Source: Mycobacterium sp. URHD0025 (GTDB lineage Bacteria > Actinomycetota > Actinomycetes > Mycobacteriales > Mycobacteriaceae). From it: a stretch of DNA of 64,000 nt. This document shows, in pieces, positions 7,493 to 15,679 of the stretch (position 1 is the first letter of the stretch; each line of letters begins with the position of its first letter). Where the stretch lies: positions 186,001 to 250,000 of the forward strand of contig NZ_AUEQ01000013.1 of assembly GCF_000426065.1 (NCBI RefSeq), given 5' to 3'. The notes beneath the pieces were generated by a model. The model was given only the letters and a program-made list of their open reading frames with translations. It had not been told where the DNA came from and searched no databases. The position numbers were made by a program, and so were the translations under genes.

Positions 7493-9463
7493 GTGGTATC
7501 CACCGCACCGAAGTCGACCGAGAAGCTCGTCGATACCGAGGCTACTGTGCGACTTACGGTGGCACAGGCCACCGTTCGATTCCTCGCCAATCAGTACGTC
7601 GAGCGGGACGGCGAACGCCACAAGTTCTTCGCCGGCTGCTTCGGCATATTCGGTCACGGCAACGTCGCCGGTCTCGGTCAGGCGCTGTTGCAAGACGAGG
7701 TTGAGGCTTCGGAGGCCCCAGAAGGGCACAGGGAACCCGGGCTCAAGTATGTGCTGGGCCGCAATGAGCAGGCCATGGTGCACAGCGCGGTGGCGTATGC
7801 CAGGCAGAAGGACCGGCTGCAGGCGTGGGCGGTCACCGCCAGCATCGGTCCCGGCTCGACCAACATGCTGACCGGCGCCGCGCTGGCCACCATCAACCGG
7901 TTGCCGGTGCTGCTGTTGCCCTCCGACACGTTCGCCACCCGGGTCAGTTCGCCTGTGCTGCAGGAGCTCGAACTGCCCTCCTCCGGTGATGTGACGGTCA
8001 ACGATGCGTTCAAGCCGCTGTCCCGGTACTTCGACCGAGTCTGGCGACCCGAACAGCTCCCGGCCGCTCTACTGGGTGCCATGCGGGTGCTGACCGATCC
8101 CTGCGAAACAGGTGCGGTGACCGTCGCTTTGCCCCAGGACGTGCAGGCCGAGGCGCACGACTGGCCGGAATCGCTGTTCGCCGAACGCACCTGGCATGTG
8201 GCTCGCCCGCTGCCAGAGCGCTCCGCCATCACGCGGGCCGCCGAGATCATCGCGTCCGCCCGCAAGCCGCTGATCGTTGCCGGCGGCGGCGTGCACTACT
8301 CCGGCGCCGAGAATGCACTCGCGGCGTTGTGCCAGCAGACCGGAATCCCGGTCGCCGAGAGCCAGGCCGGCAAGGGTTCACTTCGCTTCGACCACCCGCA
8401 GTCTGTCGGCGCGATCGGGTCGACCGGCACCACCGCAGCCAACGCGCTGGCGTCGGAGGCCGACGTCGTGATCGGCATCGGCACCCGGTACAGCGATTTC
8501 ACCAGCGCCTCACGGACCGCGTTCAACAATCCCGATGTCCGGTTCGTCAACATCAACGTCGCATCGCTGGATTCGGTCAAACAGGGTGGCGTCAGCGTCG
8601 TCTCCGACGCGCGAGAGGCGCTCGTTGCGCTGAGTTCCGCCATGGGCGATTACCGCGTCGGTGACGAATACCGCTTCCGCACCGCCGAACTCGCTGCGGA
8701 GTGGGAGGCCACGGTGTCTTCGGTCTATGCGACCGAGGACGGTGCTCAGCTCAACCAGAACCAGGTGATCGGCCTGGTGAACATGCTCTCAGATCCGCGC
8801 GATGTGGTGGTGTGTGCCGCCGGGTCGATGCCCGGCGACCTTCACAAGCTGTGGCGCACCCGGGATCGCAAGGGCTATCACGTCGAATACGGATACTCCT
8901 GTATGGGGTACGAGATCGCCGGCGGCATCGGCGTGAAGATGGCCGACCCAGACCGGGACGTGTTCATCATGGTCGGCGACGGCTCGTATCTGATGATGGC
9001 GACCGAACTGGTCACCGCGGTACAGGAGGGCGTCAAGGTCATTCCGGTGTTGGTGCAGAATCACGGATTCGCCTCCATCGGTGGTCTTTCGGAGTCACTG
9101 GGTTCTCAGCGATTCGGTACCGCCTACCGCTACCGCGGTGCCGACGGCCGCCTCGACGGCGCGAAGCTACCGGTGGATCTGGCGGCCAACGCGGCCAGTC
9201 TGGGCGCCGACGTCATCAGGGTCGGCACAGCCGCGGAATTCACCGACGCGGTCAAGACCGCCAAGGGTGCCGAGAACACCACCGTCATCTACGTCGAGAC
9301 CGATCCCATGGTCTTCGCCCCGGACAGTCACTCCTGGTGGGACGTTCCGGTGTCGGAGGTCTCCACGCTGGAGTCCACCCAGAGCGCCTACGAACGCTAT
9401 ACGGACTGGAAGAAAGTTCAACGCCCCCTGATCAATCCGGCAGATCGTCAGAAGGACTCGTAG
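7493..9463 (+). CDS. iolD: 3D-(3,5/4)-trihydroxycyclohexane-1,2-dione hydrolase
   Basis: IolD opens the cyclitol ring: the thiamine diphosphate enzyme hydrolyses trihydroxycyclohexanedione to 5-deoxy-glucuronate. The 656-residue protein has the acetolactate synthase-like three-domain plan. An N-terminal pyrimidine-binding domain contains the GRNEQAMVHSAVAYAR region with its catalytic Glu. A central domain contains PLIVAGGGVHYSGAE. The C-terminal PP domain has GDGSYLMMATEL followed by VLVQNHGF, the GDG...N cofactor motif. I start it at GTG 7493 because AAGGAG lies 9 bp upstream and a start further 5' would run through iolB. Its stop overlaps the next GTG by 1 bp. Confidence 0.93.
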   Translation: MVSTAPKSTEKLVDTEATVRLTVAQATVRFLANQYVERDGERHKFFAGCFGIFGHGNVAGLGQALLQDEVEASEAPEGHREPGLKYVLGRNEQAMVHSAVAYARQKDRLQAWAVTASIGPGSTNMLTGAALATINRLPVLLLPSDTFATRVSSPVLQELELPSSGDVTVNDAFKPLSRYFDRVWRPEQLPAALLGAMRVLTDPCETGAVTVALPQDVQAEAHDWPESLFAERTWHVARPLPERSAITRAAEIIASARKPLIVAGGGVHYSGAENALAALCQQTGIPVAESQAGKGSLRFDHPQSVGAIGSTGTTAANALASEADVVIGIGTRYSDFTSASRTAFNNPDVRFVNINVASLDSVKQGGVSVVSDAREALVALSSAMGDYRVGDEYRFRTAELAAEWEATVSSVYATEDGAQLNQNQVIGLVNMLSDPRDVVVCAAGSMPGDLHKLWRTRDRKGYHVEYGYSCMGYEIAGGIGVKMADPDRDVFIMVGDGSYLMMATELVTAVQEGVKVIPVLVQNHGFASIGGLSESLGSQRFGTAYRYRGADGRLDGAKLPVDLAANAASLGADVIRVGTAAEFTDAVKTAKGAENTTVIYVETDPMVFAPDSHSWWDVPVSEVSTLESTQSAYERYTDWKKVQRPLINPADRQKDS

Positions 9464-10383
9464 TGAGCAAGATTCTCGTTGGTTCGGCTCCTGATTCCTG
9501 GGGTGTGTGGTTTCCCGACGATCCGAACCAGACGCCGTACACCCGCTTCCTGGACGAAGTTGCCGCGTCGGGCTACCGGTGGATCGAGCTGGGGCCATTC
9601 GGTTACCTGCCGACCGACCCTGAGCGACTCGCCGACGAACTCGCCGAGCGCAATCTGAAGCTTTCGGCCGGCACCGTGTTCGAGCATCTGCACCAGTCTG
9701 AATCCCACGGGGACGAAGCGTGGAACTCAGTGTGGACCCAGGTCGAGGACGTCGCCAGGCTGACCGCTGCAGTCGGCGGTAAGCACGTCGTGGTCATCCC
9801 CGAGATGTGGCGTGATCCCGCCACCGGGGCGGTGCTGGAGGACCGCAACCTCACGGCTGAGCAATGGCGCAAGAAGACCCAGGGCATGAACGAGCTGGGC
9901 AAGGCCATGTTCGAAAAGTACGGCGTGCGTGCGCAATACCATCCACATGCCGACAGCCATGTCGACACCGAAGAGAACGTGTATCGATTCCTCGACGGCA
10001 CCGACGGCGAATTCGTCAACCTCTGCCTGGACACCGGTCACATCAGCTACTGCGGCGGCGACAACGTCGCCATCATCCGCCACGCCCCCGAGCGCATCGG
10101 CTATCTGCATCTCAAGCAGGTCGATCCCGAGGTGCGGGCCAAGGTCGAGGCCGAGGACCTGCCATTCGGTGAGGCAGTCAAGCTGGGCGCGATGATCGAA
10201 CCGCCGCTGGGTATTCCGGAGATGCCGCCGTTGCTCGCCGAGATCGAGAAACTCGGTATCGACGTGTTCGCGATCGTCGAGCAGGACATGTACCCCTGCG
10301 AGGCGGATGCTCCCCTACCCATCGCCCAGCGCACCCAGAAGTACCTGGGGTCCTGCGGTGTCCCGTCCGTTCGTTTCAGCTAG
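9463..10383 (+). CDS. iolE: Inosose dehydratase (IolE-type sugar phosphate isomerase/epimerase)
   Basis: IolE dehydrates 2-keto-myo-inositol (scyllo-inosose) to trihydroxycyclohexanedione, the second step of the pathway. This 306-residue AP-endonuclease-2-like TIM barrel starts at GTG 9463 inside TAGTG, directly coupled to iolD. It begins with ILVGSAPDSWGVWFPDDP, a strand typical of IolE. Later it shows YHPHADSHVDTEENV, LCLDTGHISYCGGD and IGYLHLKQVD, which carry the His/Asp/Glu metal ligands. Length matches IolE. Other barrel isomerases share the fold, but the N-terminal signature and the operon context favour IolE strongly. Confidence 0.88.
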   Translation: MSKILVGSAPDSWGVWFPDDPNQTPYTRFLDEVAASGYRWIELGPFGYLPTDPERLADELAERNLKLSAGTVFEHLHQSESHGDEAWNSVWTQVEDVARLTAAVGGKHVVVIPEMWRDPATGAVLEDRNLTAEQWRKKTQGMNELGKAMFEKYGVRAQYHPHADSHVDTEENVYRFLDGTDGEFVNLCLDTGHISYCGGDNVAIIRHAPERIGYLHLKQVDPEVRAKVEAEDLPFGEAVKLGAMIEPPLGIPEMPPLLAEIEKLGIDVFAIVEQDMYPCEADAPLPIAQRTQKYLGSCGVPSVRFS

Positions 10384-10390
10384 GAGCAGC

Positions 10391-11422
10391 ATGTCTGATC
10401 TTCGTGTCGCCGTCCTCGGCGTCGGCATCATGGGCGCCGACCACGTCGCGCGCCTGACCAGCCGGATCTCCGGGGCCCGCGTCGTCGTGGTGAACGACTT
10501 CCTCACCGAGAAGGCCGAAGCGATCGCCGCAGGCATCCCGGGCTGCCGGGCAGTGACCGATCCGCTCGACGCCATCGCCGACCCTGAGGTCGATGCCGTC
10601 GTGCTCGCCACGCCAGGGCCCACCCACGACAAGCAACTGCTGTCCTGCCTGGAACACGGCAAGCCGGTGTTGTGCGAGAAGCCCCTGACCACCGATGTCG
10701 AATCGTCCCTCGAGGTGGTCAAGCGCGAGGCCGAGCTCGGAAAGCGGCTCATCCAGGTCGGTTTCATGCGCCGTTTCGACGAGGAGTACATGCAGCTGAA
10801 AACCATGCTGGATGCCGATGAGTTCGGACGCGCGCTGGTGCTGCACTGCGTGCACCGCAACCCGGCCGTGCCGCCGAGCTTCGACAGCTCCATGATCGTC
10901 AAGGATTCCCTGGTCCATGAGGTCGATGTGACCCGGTTCCTGTTCGACGAGGAGATCGCCTCGATTCAGATCATCAAGCCGGCCGTCAATCCGGGTGCCC
11001 CCGAGGGCATCCAGGACCCGCAGATCGCCATCATGCGCACCGGTTCCGGCAAGCATGTGGACGTCGAACTGTTCGTCACCACCGGCGTGGCCTACGAGGT
11101 GCGCACCGAACTGGTCGGCGAAAAGGGTTCGGCGTTCATCGGACTCGATGTCGGGCTGGTGCGTAAGGGTGCACCAGGAACCTGGGGTGGCACCATCACC
11201 CCAGGTTTCCGGGAACGCTTCGGCCGGGCTTATGACATCGAGTTCCAGCGCTGGGTCGACGCGGTTCAGCATGGCACCACCACCGGGGACTACACAGATG
11301 GCCCCACCGCGTGGGACGGCTACGCTGCTGCGGCGGTGTGTGCGGCCGGTGTCGAGGCACTGGAGACCGGCCTGCCGATCGAGGTGAAGATGGTGTCGCG
11401 CGAGTCGATCCCGGGGGCGTGA
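10391..11422 (+). CDS. iolG: myo-Inositol 2-dehydrogenase (Gfo/Idh/MocA family)
   Basis: The enzyme oxidises myo-inositol to scyllo-inosose with NAD, the first catabolic step. The 343-residue protein has an N-terminal Rossmann fold with VAVLGVGIMGADH, the family EKPLTT motif (the lysine is catalytic), and a C-terminal substrate domain with the DSSMIVKDSLVHEVDVTRFL helix, where Asp and His complete the catalytic site in Idh enzymes. ATG 10391 follows GGAG by 6 bp; it starts 7 bp after iolE. Related genes act on scyllo-inositol or other sugars, but with a complete iol set next door this is the likely first enzyme. Confidence 0.88.
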   Translation: MSDLRVAVLGVGIMGADHVARLTSRISGARVVVVNDFLTEKAEAIAAGIPGCRAVTDPLDAIADPEVDAVVLATPGPTHDKQLLSCLEHGKPVLCEKPLTTDVESSLEVVKREAELGKRLIQVGFMRRFDEEYMQLKTMLDADEFGRALVLHCVHRNPAVPPSFDSSMIVKDSLVHEVDVTRFLFDEEIASIQIIKPAVNPGAPEGIQDPQIAIMRTGSGKHVDVELFVTTGVAYEVRTELVGEKGSAFIGLDVGLVRKGAPGTWGGTITPGFRERFGRAYDIEFQRWVDAVQHGTTTGDYTDGPTAWDGYAAAAVCAAGVEALETGLPIEVKMVSRESIPGA

Positions 11423-11423
11423 C

Positions 11424-12299
11424 ATGAAGATCGCACTGGATCCGACGCCGTTCCACCACGACTACGGACTGCTCGAATTTCCGCGCCTGGTGGCCGAACT
11501 CGGTTACGAGTATCTGCAGCTGACCCCGCACCGCGACTTCATCCCGTTCTTCAACCATCCGCGCGCCGACGACGATCTGGTGGCCAAGTTCCGCGAGGCC
11601 TGTGCCGACGCCGGCGTCGGGATCGCCTCGGTGCTGCCGGTATTGCGCTGGTCCAGCCCGGACCCCGATGCCCGCGAAGCCGCGGTACGCAACTGGAAGC
11701 GTGTCATCCAGATCACCGTCGACCTCGGCGTCAACGTGATCAACACCGAATTCTCCGGACGTCCCGAGAAACCCGAGGAATCCGAACGGGCGTTCTTTCG
11801 ATCGATGGAAGAACTGCTCCCGATATTCGAACGTGAAGGCATCGATGTCCGGATCGACCCGCACCCCGATGATTTCGTCGAGGATGGTCTCGAAGCGGTC
11901 CGGATCATCCGCGGGGTCAACTCCGCCAATGTCGGCATGGTGTATGTGGCATGCCATACGTTCCACATGGGCTCGAACATGACCGAGATCATCCGAGCCG
12001 CCGCCGACTTCCTGCGCCTGGTCCACGTCGCCGACACCATGGACCACCACCGCAGCCATGGATTGCGCTACATCACCAACCCGCCGGGCAACCCGGTACG
12101 GGTTCACCAGCATCTGAAAATCGGTGACGGCGACATCAACTGGGACGAGTTCTTCGGGGGCCTGGCCGAGATCGGCTTCTACGACCGCGACGACACCGTC
12201 ATGGTGTCCTCGGTATTCGCCGAGGACGAAACCGCCCATGACGTATCGCGGTACCAGCTGAAGACGATGGCCGAGTACGTCACGAAGTACCGCGGGTGA
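11424..12299 (+). CDS. Sugar phosphate isomerase/epimerase, last gene of the iol operon
   Basis: A 291-residue AP-endonuclease-2-like TIM barrel starting 1 bp after the iolG stop. Recognisable strands are KIALDPTPFHHDYG, VINTEFSGRPEKPEES, VRIDPHPDDFVEDG, MVYVACHTFHMG, LRLVHVADTMDHHR and the C-terminal VMVSSVFAEDE, giving the usual His, Asp and Glu metal ligands. Comparable proteins (IolH, IolI or inosose isomerase types) accompany iol operons and may interconvert inosose isomers or let other inositol stereoisomers enter the pathway. The exact reaction is inference. A strong hairpin follows the stop codon at once, so this is the operon end. Confidence 0.82.
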   Translation: MKIALDPTPFHHDYGLLEFPRLVAELGYEYLQLTPHRDFIPFFNHPRADDDLVAKFREACADAGVGIASVLPVLRWSSPDPDAREAAVRNWKRVIQITVDLGVNVINTEFSGRPEKPEESERAFFRSMEELLPIFEREGIDVRIDPHPDDFVEDGLEAVRIIRGVNSANVGMVYVACHTFHMGSNMTEIIRAAADFLRLVHVADTMDHHRSHGLRYITNPPGNPVRVHQHLKIGDGDINWDEFFGGLAEIGFYDRDDTVMVSSVFAEDETAHDVSRYQLKTMAEYVTKYRG

Positions 12300-12363
12300 T
12301 CGTCGGGTGTGGAGGCTGCGCGGTTACCAGGATCCGGACGGATCCAGCCTCCACACCCGACGA
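12300..12363. terminator. Long perfect inverted repeat, bidirectional terminator
   Basis: TCGTCGGGTGTGGAGGCTG (12300-12318) and its exact complement at 12345-12363 make a 19-bp perfect stem with a 26-nt loop, which itself contains GGATCC twice. It lies between the convergent iol operon (stop 12299) and the glutamine synthetase gene (stop 12372), so it can terminate both. No T tract follows. Confidence 0.8.
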
Positions 12364-12371
12364 CGTCTATC

Positions 12372-14549
12372 TCAGAGGATGTAGAGCATCTCCTGATAGG
12401 TCGGCAGCGGCCACAGGTCGTCGGCCACGATGCCCTCCAGTGCGTCGGCGGCAGTGCGCACCGCGTCCATCGCCGGCAGCAGCACATCTCGGGCATGCGC
12501 CGCCTCATCGAAGGCCGTCTCCGCGGAGTGATCTGCCAGCGCCGCCTTCAGGCTTGAAAGCGCAGCCGACAAGTCGGCGATCGGGGCCGAAACCACTTCC
12601 AGCAGAGTCATACTCGGCTCTACGCCGGCCGCTTTCAGCGCGGCGATGTTCTGCGCGAGCTCGGTCTGGTACCGCATCGCGGCGGGCAGCACCACCGTGG
12701 AGCCGACCTCCAGGGTCAGCTTCGCCTCGACGGCGATCGTGAGCGCGTACTGCTCCAACCGGACCTCGTAGCGGCTGTGCAACTCCCGCTCGCTGAACAC
12801 GCCGTACTTCTCGAACACCTCGATGGCCTCGGGCTTGATCAGTTCCGGGATGGCGTCGAGAGTGGTCTTGAGGTTCGGCAGTCCCCGCTCGGCGGCTTCG
12901 ATCTGCCAGTTCTCCGAGTACCCGTCCCCGTTGAACACCACCGCACCGTGCTCGGTGATGATCTCGGTCAGTAGTGCCTGAACCGCGGAGTCGAAATCCT
13001 CGCCGTCCCCGACTGCCTTCTCCAGGACCGTGGCCATGTAGTCGAACGAGTCGGCGATGATGGTGTTGATCACGATCATCGGCACGGCGACGGTCTGTCC
13101 CGAACCGGGCGCGCGGAACTCGAATCGGTTGCCGGTGAACGCGAACGGGCTGGTGCGGTTGCGGTCGCCCGGGTCGGTCGGCAGGCTCGGCAGGGTGTCG
13201 ACGCCGATGTGCATGACGCCCTTGCCCTTGGACGAGGTCGCGGCACCCTTGGCGATCTGCTCGAAGACGTCGGCCAACTGCTCGCCGAGGAAGATCGAGA
13301 TGATGGCCGGGGGCGCCTCGTTGGCGCCAAGGCGGTGGTCGTTGGTGGCCGAGGCGACCGACACGCGCAGCAGCCCACCGAACTTGTGCACGGCCCGGAT
13401 GATCGCCGCGCAGAACACCAGGAACTGAGCGTTCTCGTGCGGGGTGTCGCCGGGCACCAGCAGTGATCCCAGCTCGGCATTGCCCACCGAGAAATTCACA
13501 TGCTTACCCGACCCATTGACACCGGCGAACGGCTTCTCGTGGAACAGGCACTCCATGCCGTGTTTCTTGGCGATGGTCTTGAACACCGTCATCAGCAGCT
13601 GCTGATGATCGGAGGCGATGTTGGCCCGCTCGAACATCGGCGCGACCTCGAACTGCGCCGGAGCCACCTCGTTGTGCCGGGTCTTGGCGGGGATGCCGAG
13701 TTTGAACAGCTCCCGCTCGGTGTCCATCATGAAGCCCAGCACCCGCTCGGGCACCGCACCGAAGTAGTGGTCGTCGAACTCCTGCCCCTTCGGCGGTTTG
13801 GCGCCGAACAGGGTTCGGCCGGCGTTCACCAGGTCCGGACGTGCCAGGAAGAAGTGCCGGTCCACCAGGAAGTACTCCTGCTCGGGGCCGCAGAACGACA
13901 CCACCTTCTCCAGGTCGGTGTGGCCGAACAGCTTCAGGATCCGCTCGGCGTGCACGCCCATCGCCTGCTGACTGCGCAGCAGCGGGGTCTTGTAGTCCAG
14001 CGCCTCGCCGGTCATGGACACGAAGACGGTCGGGATGCACAGCGTATTGCCGTTCGGGTTCTCCAGGATGTAGGCCGGGCTGGTGACATCCCAGCCGGTG
14101 TAGCCGCGCGCCTCGAAGGTGCTGCGCAGGCCGCCGGACGGGAAACTGGATGCATCGGGTTCGCCCTGGATCAAGGTTTTGCCGGCGAACTCGGCCAGCG
14201 CCTGGCCGTCGGAGACCGGTTCAAGGAAGCTGTCGTGCTTTTCGGCGGTCAGCCCGGTCATCGGGTAGAAGACGTGCGCATAGTGGGTGGCGCCCTTGGA
14301 CAGCGCCCAATCCTTCATCGCCGAGGCGACAGCGTCGGCAATCGCGGGGTCCAGTTTCGCGCCCTTCTCGATGGTCGCGACGACTGATTTGTATACGGAC
14401 TTCGGCAGCCGCAGCTGCATCTCGGCCTTGGTGAAAACGTTGGCACCGAAGATCTCGCCGGGCGCTTCGGTGGGGTCGAAGCTGATGGCCGGCGGCACGT
14501 AGGCCTCGACGTTGTTGATCGCCTGCAAACGAACTGCGTTTCCGCTCAT
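12372..14549 (-). CDS. Type III glutamine synthetase
   Basis: The 725-residue protein makes glutamine from glutamate, ammonia and ATP. Its length and architecture are those of GSIII (GlnN), far longer than the roughly 450-470 residues of the usual mycobacterial GlnA enzymes. Visible segments include the N-terminal EIFGANVFTKAEMQLRLP, ATHYAHVFYPMTG, EQEYFLVDRHFF, NEVAPAQFEVAPMFE, GVNGSGKHVNFS and RVSVASATNDHRLGANEAPPAI, which include the glutamate and metal ligands of the catalytic barrel. I start it at ATG 14549, preceded by AGGAA; an upstream start would add 19 non-conserved residues. It lies 73 bp downstream of a LysR gene on the same strand, so the two could be co-transcribed. Confidence 0.93.
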   Translation of the reverse strand: MSGNAVRLQAINNVEAYVPPAISFDPTEAPGEIFGANVFTKAEMQLRLPKSVYKSVVATIEKGAKLDPAIADAVASAMKDWALSKGATHYAHVFYPMTGLTAEKHDSFLEPVSDGQALAEFAGKTLIQGEPDASSFPSGGLRSTFEARGYTGWDVTSPAYILENPNGNTLCIPTVFVSMTGEALDYKTPLLRSQQAMGVHAERILKLFGHTDLEKVVSFCGPEQEYFLVDRHFFLARPDLVNAGRTLFGAKPPKGQEFDDHYFGAVPERVLGFMMDTERELFKLGIPAKTRHNEVAPAQFEVAPMFERANIASDHQQLLMTVFKTIAKKHGMECLFHEKPFAGVNGSGKHVNFSVGNAELGSLLVPGDTPHENAQFLVFCAAIIRAVHKFGGLLRVSVASATNDHRLGANEAPPAIISIFLGEQLADVFEQIAKGAATSSKGKGVMHIGVDTLPSLPTDPGDRNRTSPFAFTGNRFEFRAPGSGQTVAVPMIVINTIIADSFDYMATVLEKAVGDGEDFDSAVQALLTEIITEHGAVVFNGDGYSENWQIEAAERGLPNLKTTLDAIPELIKPEAIEVFEKYGVFSERELHSRYEVRLEQYALTIAVEAKLTLEVGSTVVLPAAMRYQTELAQNIAALKAAGVEPSMTLLEVVSAPIADLSAALSSLKAALADHSAETAFDEAAHARDVLLPAMDAVRTAADALEGIVADDLWPLPTYQEMLYIL

Positions 14550-14622
14550 AGTGTTCCTATCACCACGTGGGCTTGACCGGCCAACCGTAGGGGCATCCTG
14601 TGGCAAACTTGTTACGGCCGCG

Positions 14623-15564
14623 TCAACGGTTCAAATCACCGGTAACGGGCCGGGCATCGATCCTGGTGCTCAGATCCAGATCGGAGGCCACCTCGACCAG
14701 CGCAGCCGCCACGATCGAGGCTGGCGCACGGTCGAGCACCACCAGGCCGATCGCCGGGCGCGGACCGTGCTGCACCATCGGCCGCGCGGCAAAGCCTGGA
14801 GGCATTCCGAGCTGTGGCAACCATGCGGTGGAGGCGATGGTCGCGCGCGACGAGTTCGTCAGGTGCGCATACAGCGCGTCGACCGAATCCGCCTCCACCA
14901 CAGGGCGATAGCCCACTCCTTCAGCGGCCATGTTGGCGTCGATGATGCGCCGGTTGCGCATCGTGGTGGTCAGCACGCAGAGTTCCAGTCCGGCCGCATC
15001 CGACCACGCGATCTCCGGTTGACGCATCAGCACATGGTCGGCCAGTGCCAGCAGGACATATCGCTCCCGGTACATCTCTACCGACCTGGTTCCGGGAGGG
15101 GCCTCGTCATCGAGATAGGTCAACCCAGCGTCAATCTCGAAGTCGGCCAGCCGGCGGGCGATCTCTCGTGAGGACAACGCCTCGATGCGCACCGACGCCG
15201 CCGGGTTGCGGCGCAGAAACTCGGTGGTGATGAACGGGCCGACGGGCACCGCCGTCGGGATTGCACCGATCCGGGCCGTGACCGTCAACCGTCCGCGCAT
15301 CCGGTCGATATCGGCGAGCATGTCATCGCGTTCTGCGACGATCCGCTGGGCCCACGTCACAACCCGATGCCCCTCTTCGGTGAATCCTTCGAACCGATGC
15401 CCCCGCTGCACGATGACGATGCCCAACTCGCGCTCCAGGCGGCGGATCGCCACCGACAGCGTCGGTTGACTCACGTGGCACCGCGCGGCCGCTCGGCCGA
15501 AATGCCGCTCGGCCGCGAGCGCCAGAAGGTAGTCGAGTTGCTGCAGCAGCACGTCACTTGCCAT
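14623..15564 (-). CDS. LysR-family transcriptional regulator
   Basis: A 313-residue LysR-type regulator. The N-terminal winged helix-turn-helix is clear (LLALAAERHFGRAAARCHVSQPTLSVAIRRLERELG, residues about 10-45), followed by the two-lobed effector domain. ATG 15564 is preferred over an upstream in-frame ATG at 15606 because homology starts at LQQLDYLLALA; the upstream choice would cover the palindrome at 15588-15604. It is divergent from the oxidoreductase/fdhD operon and upstream of glutamine synthetase on its own strand. LysR proteins usually control the divergent neighbour, so formate or related oxidoreductase expression is the likely target. Confidence 0.9.
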   Translation of the reverse strand: MASDVLLQQLDYLLALAAERHFGRAAARCHVSQPTLSVAIRRLERELGIVIVQRGHRFEGFTEEGHRVVTWAQRIVAERDDMLADIDRMRGRLTVTARIGAIPTAVPVGPFITTEFLRRNPAASVRIEALSSREIARRLADFEIDAGLTYLDDEAPPGTRSVEMYRERYVLLALADHVLMRQPEIAWSDAAGLELCVLTTTMRNRRIIDANMAAEGVGYRPVVEADSVDALYAHLTNSSRATIASTAWLPQLGMPPGFAARPMVQHGPRPAIGLVVLDRAPASIVAAALVEVASDLDLSTRIDARPVTGDLNR

Positions 15565-15587
15565 GGCTCTCCGCCTTCGTCCGGTTC

Positions 15588-15604
15588 GATAGAAAGCATC
15601 TATC
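15588..15604. promoter_or_regulatory. LysR-type operator (T-N11-A dyad)
   Basis: GATAGAAAGCATCTATC is a perfect 6-5-6 palindrome (GATAGA / TCTATC) containing the T-N11-A core (T15590 to A15602) typical of LysR recognition sites. It lies 24 bp upstream of the LysR start and 75 bp upstream of the divergent fdhF-like gene, a usual position for autoregulation plus activation of the divergent operon. Confidence 0.65.
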
Positions 15605-15679
15605 ACTGCATGTGAAATATCGAATGCCGACCGCCGCCATGCGACACGGCCCGCCGTTTCCGGGGACTAGATTGGGTTC

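Noticed and set aside
14550..14622. Glutamine riboswitch upstream of glutamine synthetase
   Set aside because: The 73-bp gap shows no conserved riboswitch core; the regulator gene just upstream is a simpler explanation.
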